From NCBI RefSeq assembly GCF_963973895.1, contig NZ_CAXBBF010000002.1: a DNA stretch of 64,000 nt. One strand, given 5' to 3'. Both the position numbers and the translations under genes were made by a program. This document shows positions 1-6,869 of this stretch, piece by piece. The notes below the pieces were generated by a model. The model was not told the origin of the DNA. It searched no databases and saw only the letters and a program-made list of their open reading frames with translations. Origin of the DNA: Porticoccus sp950063125. Lineage in GTDB: Bacteria; Pseudomonadota; Gammaproteobacteria; Pseudomonadales; Porticoccaceae. Position 1 is the first letter of the stretch. Each line of letters starts with the position of its first letter.

Positions 1-9
1 CGGTAACAA

Positions 10-36
10 TGGGCTGCATAAAGCAGCCCATTTTTT
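10..36 (+). terminator. Rho-independent terminator of a gene left of the window
   Basis: An 8-bp perfect stem (TGGGCTGC / GCAGCCCA) with a 5-nt loop is followed by six T residues. It points rightward, so it ends a plus-strand unit whose gene lies outside the window. The stem resembles the tRNA-Asn terminator near 12.06 kb, which suggests a tRNA or other stable RNA upstream, but this cannot be shown here. Confidence 0.8.
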
Positions 37-97
37 GTGCAGAAATGAAAAAAAAACTGAGGTCAGATACAACTTTCCTGAAAAATCACGCAGCCAA

Positions 98-134
98 TGT
101 CAACTTGTAGCAGTTTAAAAAGTTACACTTGACA
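98..134. repeat. Imperfect inverted repeat, possible insertion-sequence end
   Basis: TGTCAACTTGTA (98-109) and TTACACTTGACA (123-134) form an imperfect inverted repeat around an AT-rich centre, and CTGCTCACCC follows. The composition and TGTCAA edges resemble terminal repeats of some insertion sequences, possibly the IS21 type. No transposase is visible. It sits just beyond the 3' end of an AT-rich sulfotransferase gene, so it may be the scar of a mobile element. Confidence 0.3.
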
Positions 135-158
135 CTGCTCACCCCTAGCTTGATGGAT

Positions 159-1037
159 TCAAGGAAGCTGGTAATAGTTTTCCAGCTTCTCTCTCACAGA
201 ATCGCTTATAACTACTTTTTCCATTGCGGTTTTATTGAAGCTTAGCATCTTTTTTAGCACATTCTGGTTGCTCCATTTAAACATTTCCCAAAGAAATCCT
301 TTTTTTGGTAGGACATGTTGCAAACTATGCCTCAATCCCCGGTAGGTCTTATCAAGCATTTTAAAACGTAAATTATGACTGTCGTTTTCAATCTCGAACG
401 AATAATTCTTGTAGAACCCGGGACTCAATTTCGCAAATTTGGCAATGCCAGCCATAACAAGCTCGGGGTTGCTTCTTAGCTCTGAAAACTCAACCGTCAT
501 CATTCTGCTACCCATTCTCCCCCTAAAAGCAGCCAGATAATGGTCATACCTCCCCCACTCCAAGGCTCTGTAATGCAATGGCGTTGTTGCAACTACTTTA
601 TTTAGTAACTGCTTCTCTACATACTCATCAAAGCTAAGGTTTTGACTCAAGACTCCTCTCTGTTTGGCATACCTGAAACATGAAACCAACCGTTCAATAG
701 GATCCCGAAGTACAAAAACCATTTTTGCATTTGGCAACACACTAGGTATATGCAACGCCGTTTTGGAGTATAGGTAGTCTGGTGAAGCTTCAAGCAGGGT
801 TTTATTTTCTGAAATACCGTGGTTCAAAAAGTATTTTGCGTAACTCTCCAACCCTTCTTCAAAATAACAAAACCTAGGCCCTGGGCAGTCCGAGTCCACA
901 AAGAATCTGACTTCTTTTGTTAATGCTGCAGAGACTTGTGGGTGGTCGGAAAGGTAGCGAAATAATGCAGTGGTTCCCGATCGAGGCGCTCCGCCAATAA
1001 TCAAGAACGGACTTTTTCTGAACTCGTTCAGCATCAT
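159..1037 (-). CDS. Sulfotransferase family protein
   Basis: A 292-residue protein of the PAPS-dependent sulfotransferase superfamily, which transfers sulfate from PAPS to a carbohydrate or other hydroxyl/amine acceptor. The 5'-phosphosulfate loop GGAPRSGTT is at about residues 15-23. The 3'-phosphate-binding motif VFVLRDPIERLVSCFRYAK begins near residue 107. The size and motifs fit the Sulfotransfer_1/3 families related to heparan-sulfate sulfotransferases. The substrate cannot be read from the sequence. Two adjacent ATG codons start the frame and there is no clear ribosome-binding site. The gene is visibly AT-richer than its neighbours, stands alone and abuts a tRNA gene, all of which suggest horizontal acquisition for surface-polysaccharide decoration. 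Confidence 0.82.
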   Translation of the reverse strand: MMLNEFRKSPFLIIGGAPRSGTTALFRYLSDHPQVSAALTKEVRFFVDSDCPGPRFCYFEEGLESYAKYFLNHGISENKTLLEASPDYLYSKTALHIPSVLPNAKMVFVLRDPIERLVSCFRYAKQRGVLSQNLSFDEYVEKQLLNKVVATTPLHYRALEWGRYDHYLAAFRGRMGSRMMTVEFSELRSNPELVMAGIAKFAKLSPGFYKNYSFEIENDSHNLRFKMLDKTYRGLRHSLQHVLPKKGFLWEMFKWSNQNVLKKMLSFNKTAMEKVVISDSVREKLENYYQLP

Positions 1038-1221
1038 GATTTTCTATTTGCGGCGCTTTTAATTAATAGCAAGCGTAGCATCATAATCCTTAAGGCTGCA
1101 CACATCCCTACCGATCTGGGTATGTTCGGCTGACTGGATTAGGCATCGAGATAACGAGGTCCGACTGGGACTCACCCTGTCTGATCACAGCCCCCGCTTG
1201 CCGGATAATACGAACGGGCAC

Positions 1222-1254
1222 AAAAAAGCCGCTCAAGCTAAGCTGTAAGCGGCT
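1222..1254 (-). terminator. Rho-independent terminator of tRNA-Pro
   Basis: On the minus strand AGCCGCT pairs with AGCGGCT, with an inner AGCT/AGCT pairing. A run of six T follows. It lies 15 nt past the 3' CCA of tRNA-Pro and so ends that single-gene transcript. Confidence 0.85.
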
Positions 1255-1268
1255 AATTTATTTAATTT

Positions 1269-1345
1269 TGGTCGGGACGACAGGATTTGAACCTGTGACC
1301 ACTACACCCCCAGTGTAGTGCGCTACCAGACTGCGCTACGCCCCG
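1269..1345 (-). tRNA. tRNA-Pro (GGG)
   Basis: A 77-nt cloverleaf with the CCA encoded. Acceptor strands CGGGGCG and CGTCCCG pair, with discriminator A. The anticodon stem CTACA/TGTAG encloses the loop CTGGGGG, giving anticodon GGG, which reads CCC/CCU proline codons. The T arm has GGTTCAAATCC. It has its own promoter and terminator on the minus strand. Confidence 0.97.
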
Positions 1346-1359
1346 AATAGGAGGCGCAC

Positions 1360-1387
1360 ATAATACCGGATGCACCCCACAATTCAA
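1360..1387 (-). promoter_or_regulatory. Sigma-70 promoter of tRNA-Pro
   Basis: On the minus strand a -35 TTGAAT, a 16-nt spacer and a -10 TATTAT are followed by the GC-rich discriminator GTGCGCC, typical of stringently controlled stable-RNA promoters. The mature tRNA starts 14 nt downstream of the -10. Confidence 0.7.
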
Positions 1388-1395
1388 GAATAAAA

Positions 1396-1752
1396 TCAGC
1401 CCTTCAGTACCTGCAACAGGTCTTCCAGCTCGCCGACTGTCTGGTCGATCAGCTGCCTGACCTGCGTGGCCTCTTCCTTGGCATCCTCACCGGTCATGCG
1501 CTGACGGGCACCGCCAATGGTAAAACCCTGCTCATAAAGCAATGAACGAATCTGCCGGATCAGGATGACATCCTGGCGCTGATAGTAGCGGCGATTACCA
1601 CGGCGCTTTACCGGGCTGAGGGTGGGAAACTCCTGCTCCCAGTAGCGAAGCACATGGGGTTTGACATCGCAGAGTTCACTGACTTCACCGATGGTGAAGT
1701 AACGCTTGCCGGGAATGGCCGGCAACTGATCGTTATTGCTCGGTTCCAGCAT
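1396..1752 (-). CDS. MerR-family transcriptional regulator next to ihfA
   Basis: A 118-residue MerR-type DNA-binding protein. The winged-helix motif YFTIGEVSELCDVKPHVLRYWEQEF is at about residues 18-42, and the wing RRGNRRYYQRQDV follows. A short helical C-terminus lacks an obvious metal- or drug-binding domain. This small MerR-like gene is a standard neighbour of ihfA in gammaproteobacteria. Its start overlaps the ihfA stop region by 20 nt, so it is co-transcribed and probably translationally coupled. Its target genes are unknown. Confidence 0.9.
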   Translation of the reverse strand: MLEPSNNDQLPAIPGKRYFTIGEVSELCDVKPHVLRYWEQEFPTLSPVKRRGNRRYYQRQDVILIRQIRSLLYEQGFTIGGARQRMTGEDAKEEATQVRQLIDQTVGELEDLLQVLKG

Positions 1753-2035
1753 AGCTTTCTACTCTCGCTTTAAGTTTTTGTCCGGGTTTGAACGTCACTA
1801 CTCGTCTGGCAGAAATGGGGATCTCTTCACCGGTTTTTGGATTGCGACCGGGGCGGGTTTTTTTGTCGCGCAGTTCAAAGTTACCAAAACCTGATAGTTT
1901 GACCTGTTCATTTTTCTCAAGGGCCGTGCGGATCTCTTCAAAAAACGATTCGACGATTTCCTTGGCCTCGCGTTTATTCAAACCCAGGTCTTCGAAAAGC
2001 ATTTCTGCAAGGTCGGCTTTGGTAAGTGCTGACAT
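1733..2035 (-). CDS. ihfA: Integration host factor subunit alpha
   Basis: A 100-residue HU/IHF-family protein, the alpha subunit of the heterodimeric DNA-bending factor used in replication, recombination and transcription. The N-terminal helices (ALTKADLAEMLFEDLGLNKREAKEIVESFFEEI) are followed by the DNA-intercalating beta arm with RPGRNPKTGEEIPI, which contains the conserved proline. The length is normal for IhfA. It follows pheT by 7 nt in the classic pheST-ihfA order. The beta subunit is encoded at 53.06-53.35 kb in this window. Confidence 0.97.
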   Translation of the reverse strand: MSALTKADLAEMLFEDLGLNKREAKEIVESFFEEIRTALEKNEQVKLSGFGNFELRDKKTRPGRNPKTGEEIPISARRVVTFKPGQKLKARVESYAGTEQ

Positions 2036-2042
2036 AACTCGC

Positions 2043-4424
2043 TTAACCCCTGAGACTCGCTGAATGTTGTTCTTTTATGGTGCTGACCACCCGGTCGACA
2101 GCCGCTGTGATTTCTTCTTCGGTAAGAGTGCGCGAACTCTCTCTAAAGGTCAAGCCAACTGCGATACTTTTTCTATTGATTTCAACACCTTTCCCTTGGT
2201 AGACGTCAAATATCTTTAAGTCAACAAGGTAATGGCCCGCCGCCTCCCGAATGGTGTCACAGAGCGTGCTGGCAGAAAGGTCCCGATCCACAATCACCGC
2301 CAGGTCGCGGCGAACTTCCGGGAACCGGCTGACACCCCGAAAAGCGGGTAGCTCACCTTCGACCACAGCACCGAGGGCAAGCTCAAAAACGTACACCGGC
2401 TGGGAGATATCCAGCAGCTTCTGAACACGCGGGTGCAGCAGCCCGATATAACCCACCGGCTCACCGTTGCGCTCAATGGCGGCACATTGACCGGGGTGCA
2501 GCGCGGGATGCGCAGCAGGCACAAAGCGATACTGATCAAACACATGGTTCTGTTTGAGGAGCGCTTCCACGTCGGATTTGATATCAAAAAAATCCACCAG
2601 ATCACGCGGGTTTGACCAGCGTTCCGGCAAACGAGTGCCGGTGACGGCACCGGCCATCATGGATTCCTGCTTAACGCCACCCTCATCGGGCATAAAGCTC
2701 AACCCGGACTCAAAAATCCTGACACGGGGTTGCTGGCGATTGAGATTGCGGCGTACGGCCGGTAGCAGACCGGACCAGAGGGTGGTTCTCATCACCGACA
2801 TATCACTGGCGATGGGGTTGGCCAGTGCGACACCCTCTATCTCTGGCAGCAGGTGTTTCTGGACATCGGGATCGACAAAACAGTAGGTAATGGCTTCGCG
2901 GTAGCCCCGGGCAACCAGCTGCTGGCGCAACAATGACAAACCGGTGCGGGTTTCGCGACAAACCTCAATCGGCAGACTGGCGCTGATCGTGGCGGTCGGC
3001 AAGCGGTTGTAACCGTAGATGCGGGCGACTTCCTCAATCAGGTCCACTTCAATCGCAATATCGAAGCGCCAACTGGGAACCCTGCAGCGCCAGCCGTCTT
3101 CATCCTCGGCAAGAATTTCCAGACCGAGACGCTGTAACATGCCGCTAACCAGCTCGGCATCCAGCGACAGGCTCAACTGTTGTTGCAGTTTGCGCCGGGT
3201 CAGCCTCACCTCCCCGGATCGGGGCAAGTGCGCTTCTGATTCGGCCACAGTTACCGGACCGGCCTGCCCCCCGACAATGTCCAGCAGCAGTGCGGTGGCA
3301 CGCTCAATGGCAAGAGACTGCAACTGCCAGTCAACGCCGCGCTCGAAGCGGTGGGATGAATCCGTATGGAGTCCGTAATTGCGTGGACGACCGGCAATCG
3401 ACAGCGGATCAAAATAGGCGCTTTCAAGGAAAATATCCCGGGTATCCGCCGTGACGGCAGACAGTTTGCCGCCCATGATTCCGGCGATGGCCAGCGGTTT
3501 CTGGTGATCGGCAATGACCAGCGTATCGTCGTTCAATGTGGCCTTGGAACCGTCCAGCAAGTCGAGTGACTCACCCTGCTCCGCCATGCGCACCCGAATA
3601 CCACCGTCCAGCGTGGCGAGATCAAAGGCGTGCATCGGCTGACCCAGCTCGAGCATCACATAGTTGGTCACATCGACCACCGGGTCGATACTGCGAATAC
3701 CGCTACGGCGCAGTTTTTCCTGCAGCCACAGGGGAGATGGCGCAGCCAGATTGGCATCGCGAATCACCCGACCCGCATAACGGGGACAGGCAGCGGGGGC
3801 GTCCAGTACAACGGGTAAATGGTCGTCGACCGTGGCTGAAACGGGATCAAGGGAAGGCCCGGCCACCACAAGCGTATTTAATACACCCACCTCGCGGGCA
3901 AGGCCCCGGATACTCAGACAATCGCCGCGATTGGGAGTCAAGTCGACCTCAATCAATTGATCGTTGAGACTCAGGTAGTCGCGCAGATCCGCACCCGTTG
4001 GTGCACCGGAAGGCAGCTCCCACAGGCCGGAGCCATCACCACCCAGACCAATTTCATCCTGACCGCAGAGCATGCCGAAGGACTCCACGTCCCGCAGCCT
4101 GGCTTTACGTATTTTCATATCGCCAGGCAACGTGGCACCCACCGTTGCGAAGGGCACTTTCAGACCCCGGCGGGCATTGGGTGCGCCACAAACCACCTGC
4201 ACCGTTTCACCGGCAGCGCCGGTCACCTGACAGACTCGCAATTTATCGGCATTGGGGTGTGGATCCACGGCGCCAATTTCACCGACCACCACGCCATCGA
4301 ACGCCGGGGCCACGGCCTCAACCGCGTCCACTTCGAGACCCGCCATGGTCAGCTGAGCAACCAGCTCTGCCGTGTCAATGCTCGGACTAACCCACTCACG
4401 CAACCAGGATTCACTGAATTTCAT
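2043..4424 (-). CDS. pheT: Phenylalanyl-tRNA synthetase beta subunit
   Basis: A 793-residue beta chain of the (alpha-beta)2 Phe-tRNA ligase. Domains in order are the N-terminal segment, an EMAP/OB-type tRNA-binding domain (about 40-150), B3/B4 editing domain, B5 domain (about 400-475), catalytic-like core, and a C-terminal ferredoxin-fold anticodon-binding domain (FRGVSRFPEVRRDLAVIVDRD). The length matches the bacterial family. A ribosome-binding site GGTGAG precedes the ATG. The 51-nt gap after pheS is AT-rich. Confidence 0.98.
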   Translation of the reverse strand: MKFSESWLREWVSPSIDTAELVAQLTMAGLEVDAVEAVAPAFDGVVVGEIGAVDPHPNADKLRVCQVTGAAGETVQVVCGAPNARRGLKVPFATVGATLPGDMKIRKARLRDVESFGMLCGQDEIGLGGDGSGLWELPSGAPTGADLRDYLSLNDQLIEVDLTPNRGDCLSIRGLAREVGVLNTLVVAGPSLDPVSATVDDHLPVVLDAPAACPRYAGRVIRDANLAAPSPLWLQEKLRRSGIRSIDPVVDVTNYVMLELGQPMHAFDLATLDGGIRVRMAEQGESLDLLDGSKATLNDDTLVIADHQKPLAIAGIMGGKLSAVTADTRDIFLESAYFDPLSIAGRPRNYGLHTDSSHRFERGVDWQLQSLAIERATALLLDIVGGQAGPVTVAESEAHLPRSGEVRLTRRKLQQQLSLSLDAELVSGMLQRLGLEILAEDEDGWRCRVPSWRFDIAIEVDLIEEVARIYGYNRLPTATISASLPIEVCRETRTGLSLLRQQLVARGYREAITYCFVDPDVQKHLLPEIEGVALANPIASDMSVMRTTLWSGLLPAVRRNLNRQQPRVRIFESGLSFMPDEGGVKQESMMAGAVTGTRLPERWSNPRDLVDFFDIKSDVEALLKQNHVFDQYRFVPAAHPALHPGQCAAIERNGEPVGYIGLLHPRVQKLLDISQPVYVFELALGAVVEGELPAFRGVSRFPEVRRDLAVIVDRDLSASTLCDTIREAAGHYLVDLKIFDVYQGKGVEINRKSIAVGLTFRESSRTLTEEEITAAVDRVVSTIKEQHSASLRG

Positions 4425-4475
4425 TGCTCACCAAATCAAATTATTTACTTTAGATAAATAATATATCTATTTGTT

Positions 4476-5489
4476 TTAAAACTGTTTTAGGAACTGAATT
4501 TCGTTATCAAAAAACAGACGAAGGTCACTGACTCCGTAGCGCAGCATCGCCAGCCGCTCGACGCCCATGCCGAAGGCAAAGCCCGAATATTTCTCGGCAT
4601 CAATGCCGCAATGACCGAACACATTTGGGTGCACCATGCCGCAACCCATCACCTCCAGCCACCCGGTATTCTTGCAGATACGGCAGCCGGCACCGCGACA
4701 GTTGGTGCACTGAATATCCACCTCGGCAGAAGGTTCGGTAAACGGAAAATAGGAGGGGCGGAAGCGCACCGGCAGGTCCGCCTCAAAAAAGGCCTTCAGA
4801 AACTGATCGATGGTCCCCCTGAGGTCGGCCATGCTGACATCGCGATCCACCACCAGACCTTCCACCTGATGGAACATCGGGGTGTGGGTCAGATCGGAAT
4901 CACAGCGGTAGACACGCCCGGGGCAGATAATGCGGATTGGGGGTTCCTGGGTCTTCATGGTACGAATCTGCACCGGCGAGGTATGGGTGCGCAGCACGGT
5001 ATTTCCCGTCACATAAAAAGTGTCGTGCATGGCCCTGGCCGGATGGTGTGATGGAATATTCAGGGCTTCGAAGTTGTGATAATCGTCTTCAATCTCGGGG
5101 CCCTCTTCCACCCGGTAACCAACCCGGCTGAAGAAGGACTCGATCCGCTCCATGGTATGGGTGATCAGATGCAGTCCGCCGCTGTCTTCACCCCGCCCGG
5201 GCAGTGTCACATCCAGTGCTTCACTGGCCAGCCTGGCCTCCAGATCCGCATTTTCCAGATCATCGCGACAGCGATTGATCTGACTCTGGAGCTGCTCTTT
5301 AACTTCATTAATTTTCGCACCTGCTGCGGGGCGCTCTTCAGCCGAGAGTTTGCCCAACCCTTTTAACAGATCCGTCAGCCTGCCTCGCTTGCCGAGATAT
5401 TCGACCCGCACCTGATCCAGTGCTGCCAAATCCTGCGCCTGCTCTATGGCCTGCTGCGCTTCACGGGCCAGAAGCTCAAGGGTTTCCAT
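4476..5489 (-). CDS. pheS: Phenylalanyl-tRNA synthetase alpha subunit
   Basis: A 337-residue class II catalytic subunit that charges tRNA-Phe. It has an N-terminal coiled-coil arm (about 1-85), the catalytic core with HPARAMHDTFY and the histidine-rich RTHTSPVQIRTM, a Cys cluster (CTNCRGAGCRICKNTGW), and motif 3 GMGVERLAMLRYG near the C-terminus. The ATG at 5489 is preferred over the GTG two codons upstream because AAGG lies 8 nt before the ATG but only 2 nt before the GTG. A terminator-like hairpin lies just upstream. Confidence 0.98.
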   Translation of the reverse strand: METLELLAREAQQAIEQAQDLAALDQVRVEYLGKRGRLTDLLKGLGKLSAEERPAAGAKINEVKEQLQSQINRCRDDLENADLEARLASEALDVTLPGRGEDSGGLHLITHTMERIESFFSRVGYRVEEGPEIEDDYHNFEALNIPSHHPARAMHDTFYVTGNTVLRTHTSPVQIRTMKTQEPPIRIICPGRVYRCDSDLTHTPMFHQVEGLVVDRDVSMADLRGTIDQFLKAFFEADLPVRFRPSYFPFTEPSAEVDIQCTNCRGAGCRICKNTGWLEVMGCGMVHPNVFGHCGIDAEKYSGFAFGMGVERLAMLRYGVSDLRLFFDNEIQFLKQF

Positions 5490-5520
5490 GCTCACAACCT
5501 TATCAACCGGTTCATATCAA

Positions 5521-5558
5521 AAACAAAAAAGGGAAAGAGCTGCGGCCCTTTCCCTTTT
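5521..5558 (-). terminator. Terminator/attenuator between rplT and pheS
   Basis: On the minus strand the arms AAAAGGGAAAG and CTTTCCCTTTT form an 11-bp stem followed by a T-rich tract. It lies inside the operon, between rplT and pheS. It could be an attenuator of pheST, as in enterics, or a partial terminator that sets the ratio of ribosomal protein to synthetase. Confidence 0.8.
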
Positions 5559-5575
5559 CAATCTGCATTATTTAA

Positions 5576-5595
5576 TGCCGGGAGAACTCCCGGCA
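5576..5595 (-). promoter_or_regulatory. Strong hairpin directly after rplT
   Basis: TGCCGGGAG and CTCCCGGCA form a 9-bp perfect stem with a 2-nt loop, 8 nt past the rplT stop codon. It has no U tract. It may be an RNA-stability or processing element, or act together with the downstream terminator stem. Confidence 0.6.
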
Positions 5596-5603
5596 CAAAT
5601 ATA

Positions 5604-5960
5604 TCAAGCCAGGGCAGCCTTCGCCTGTTCTGCGACAGCAGCAAATGCCGCTTTATCGTGAACAGCAAGGTCAGCCAACACACGGCGATCCAGCTCAATA
5701 TTGGCTTTCTTCAGTCCCGCGATCAGGCGGCTATAGCTGATACCCTCAGCGCGTGATTGCGCATTGATCCGGGTAATCCACAGAGCGCGGAAGGTACGCT
5801 TTTTGACACGGCGGTCACGGTAGGCGTACTGCCCCGCCTTGGTGACAGCCTGTTTAGCAACGCGGAATATACGACTGCGAGCACCGTAGTAGCCCTTTGC
5901 AGCCTTCAGAATTTTCTTGTGGCGACGGTGTGCGACAACACCTCTTTTTACACGTGACAT
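5604..5960 (-). CDS. rplT: 50S ribosomal protein L20
   Basis: A 118-residue L20 of standard length. The basic N-terminal extension (MSRVKRGVVAHRRHKKILKAAKGYYGARS) threads into 23S rRNA, and the globular C-terminal part contains LWITRINAQSR. L20 is needed early in 50S assembly and in enterics represses its own rpmI-rplT mRNA. It follows rpmI by 28 nt. Confidence 0.98.
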   Translation of the reverse strand: MSRVKRGVVAHRRHKKILKAAKGYYGARSRIFRVAKQAVTKAGQYAYRDRRVKKRTFRALWITRINAQSRAEGISYSRLIAGLKKANIELDRRVLADLAVHDKAAFAAVAEQAKAALA

Positions 5961-5988
5961 ATCAATATCCTCTCAAATAATCGGTTAA

Positions 5989-6180
5989 TCAGGAGCGCAA
6001 CATACGATCGACCAGGGGCGAATCAGAACCATTCATGATGCTGGTGCCACGCAGGTGACGCTTACGCTTCTGCGACATTTTTGTGAGGATGTGACTTCTG
6101 TTGGCGTGTTTGTGCTTGTAGCCAGCGCCGGTTTTCTTGAAGCGCTTGGCCGCACCGCTATGTACTTTTGCTTTTGGCAT
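5989..6180 (-). CDS. rpmI: 50S ribosomal protein L35
   Basis: A 63-residue, highly basic protein that begins MPKAKVHSGAAKRFKKTG and carries the L35 signature HILTKMSQKRKRHLRG. It lies between infC and rplT, the conserved order. The 123-nt infC-rpmI spacer contains short GC-rich pairings (for example TGGCC/GGCCA) in the position of the L20 autoregulatory leader of enterics. No specific L20 pseudoknot could be established. Confidence 0.97.
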   Translation of the reverse strand: MPKAKVHSGAAKRFKKTGAGYKHKHANRSHILTKMSQKRKRHLRGTSIMNGSDSPLVDRMLRS

Positions 6181-6303
6181 TTTGTGTCTCCGTTTATAGA
6201 CGGGTTAAATAATGAAGAAGTCACTCCCGGACAGTCTGCCAGGGGCTGCGCGCGGGTAGTGCCCGGTGAATCCTGATATGGCCGGAGGCCAGAGGGGGTC
6301 GGG

Positions 6304-6849
6304 TTACTTCTTCCTGCTTTTGGGGGCGATCACCATAGTGAGTTGCCGCCCTTCCATTTTGGGGAATTGCTCGACAGAACCCAGCTCCTCTAGGTCCAGC
6401 TCAATACGCTTGAGCATTTCCATACCGAGTTCCTGGTGAGCCATCTCGCGGCCGCGAAACCGGAGGGTTACTTTGGCCTTGTCCCCATTTTCGAGAAACC
6501 GGATCAGGTTGCGTAACTTGATCTGGTAGTCACCGATGTCCGTTCCTGGACGAAACTTCATTTCCTTGACCTGAGTCTGCTTCTGCTTCTTGCGTTGTGC
6601 AGCCTGCTGCTTTTTCACTTCAAACAGCTTCTTGCCGTAGTCCATGACCTTGCAGACGGGCGGCTCGGCATCCGGGGCAATTTCCACCAGATCCAGACCG
6701 GCAGCCAGGGCTGCACTCAGGGCATCTTCAATGCTGACAATGCCAGCCTGTTCACCATCGGCGTTAACCAATCGAACCTCGGGGACGTCGATCTCTTCGT
6801 TCATTCGAGACCGTTTTGCTGCCCCCTTGCCATAATTTTTCTTGATAAT
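6304..6849 (-). CDS. infC: Translation initiation factor IF-3, non-AUG start
   Basis: IF-3 prevents premature subunit joining and checks start-codon pairing. The first in-frame ATG (6804) would cut off the family's basic N-terminus. Reading upstream gives ATT ATC AAG AAA AAT TAT..., directly after an in-frame TAA and 5-8 nt behind GGAG. Initiation at ATT (6849) or ATC (6846) gives about 180 residues, the family length. The AUU-type start is the known basis of IF-3 self-limitation in enterics. The conserved core VKEMKFRPGTDIGDY and the C-terminal RFRGREMAHQELG are present. The gene begins 20 nt after thrS. Confidence 0.93.
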   Translation of the reverse strand: MIKKNYGKGAAKRSRMNEEIDVPEVRLVNADGEQAGIVSIEDALSAALAAGLDLVEIAPDAEPPVCKVMDYGKKLFEVKKQQAAQRKKQKQTQVKEMKFRPGTDIGDYQIKLRNLIRFLENGDKAKVTLRFRGREMAHQELGMEMLKRIELDLEELGSVEQFPKMEGRQLTMVIAPKSRKK

Positions 6850-6869
6850 TTAATCTCCGACTATTGTCT

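Noticed and set aside
5512..5568. A pheM-like leader peptide (MQIEKGKGRSSFPFLFLI) ahead of pheS
   Set aside because: Its Phe codons fall in the 3' arm and U tract of the terminator itself, where T-rich sequence gives Phe by default. Attenuation needs them upstream of the stem. There is also no clear binding site for its ATG.
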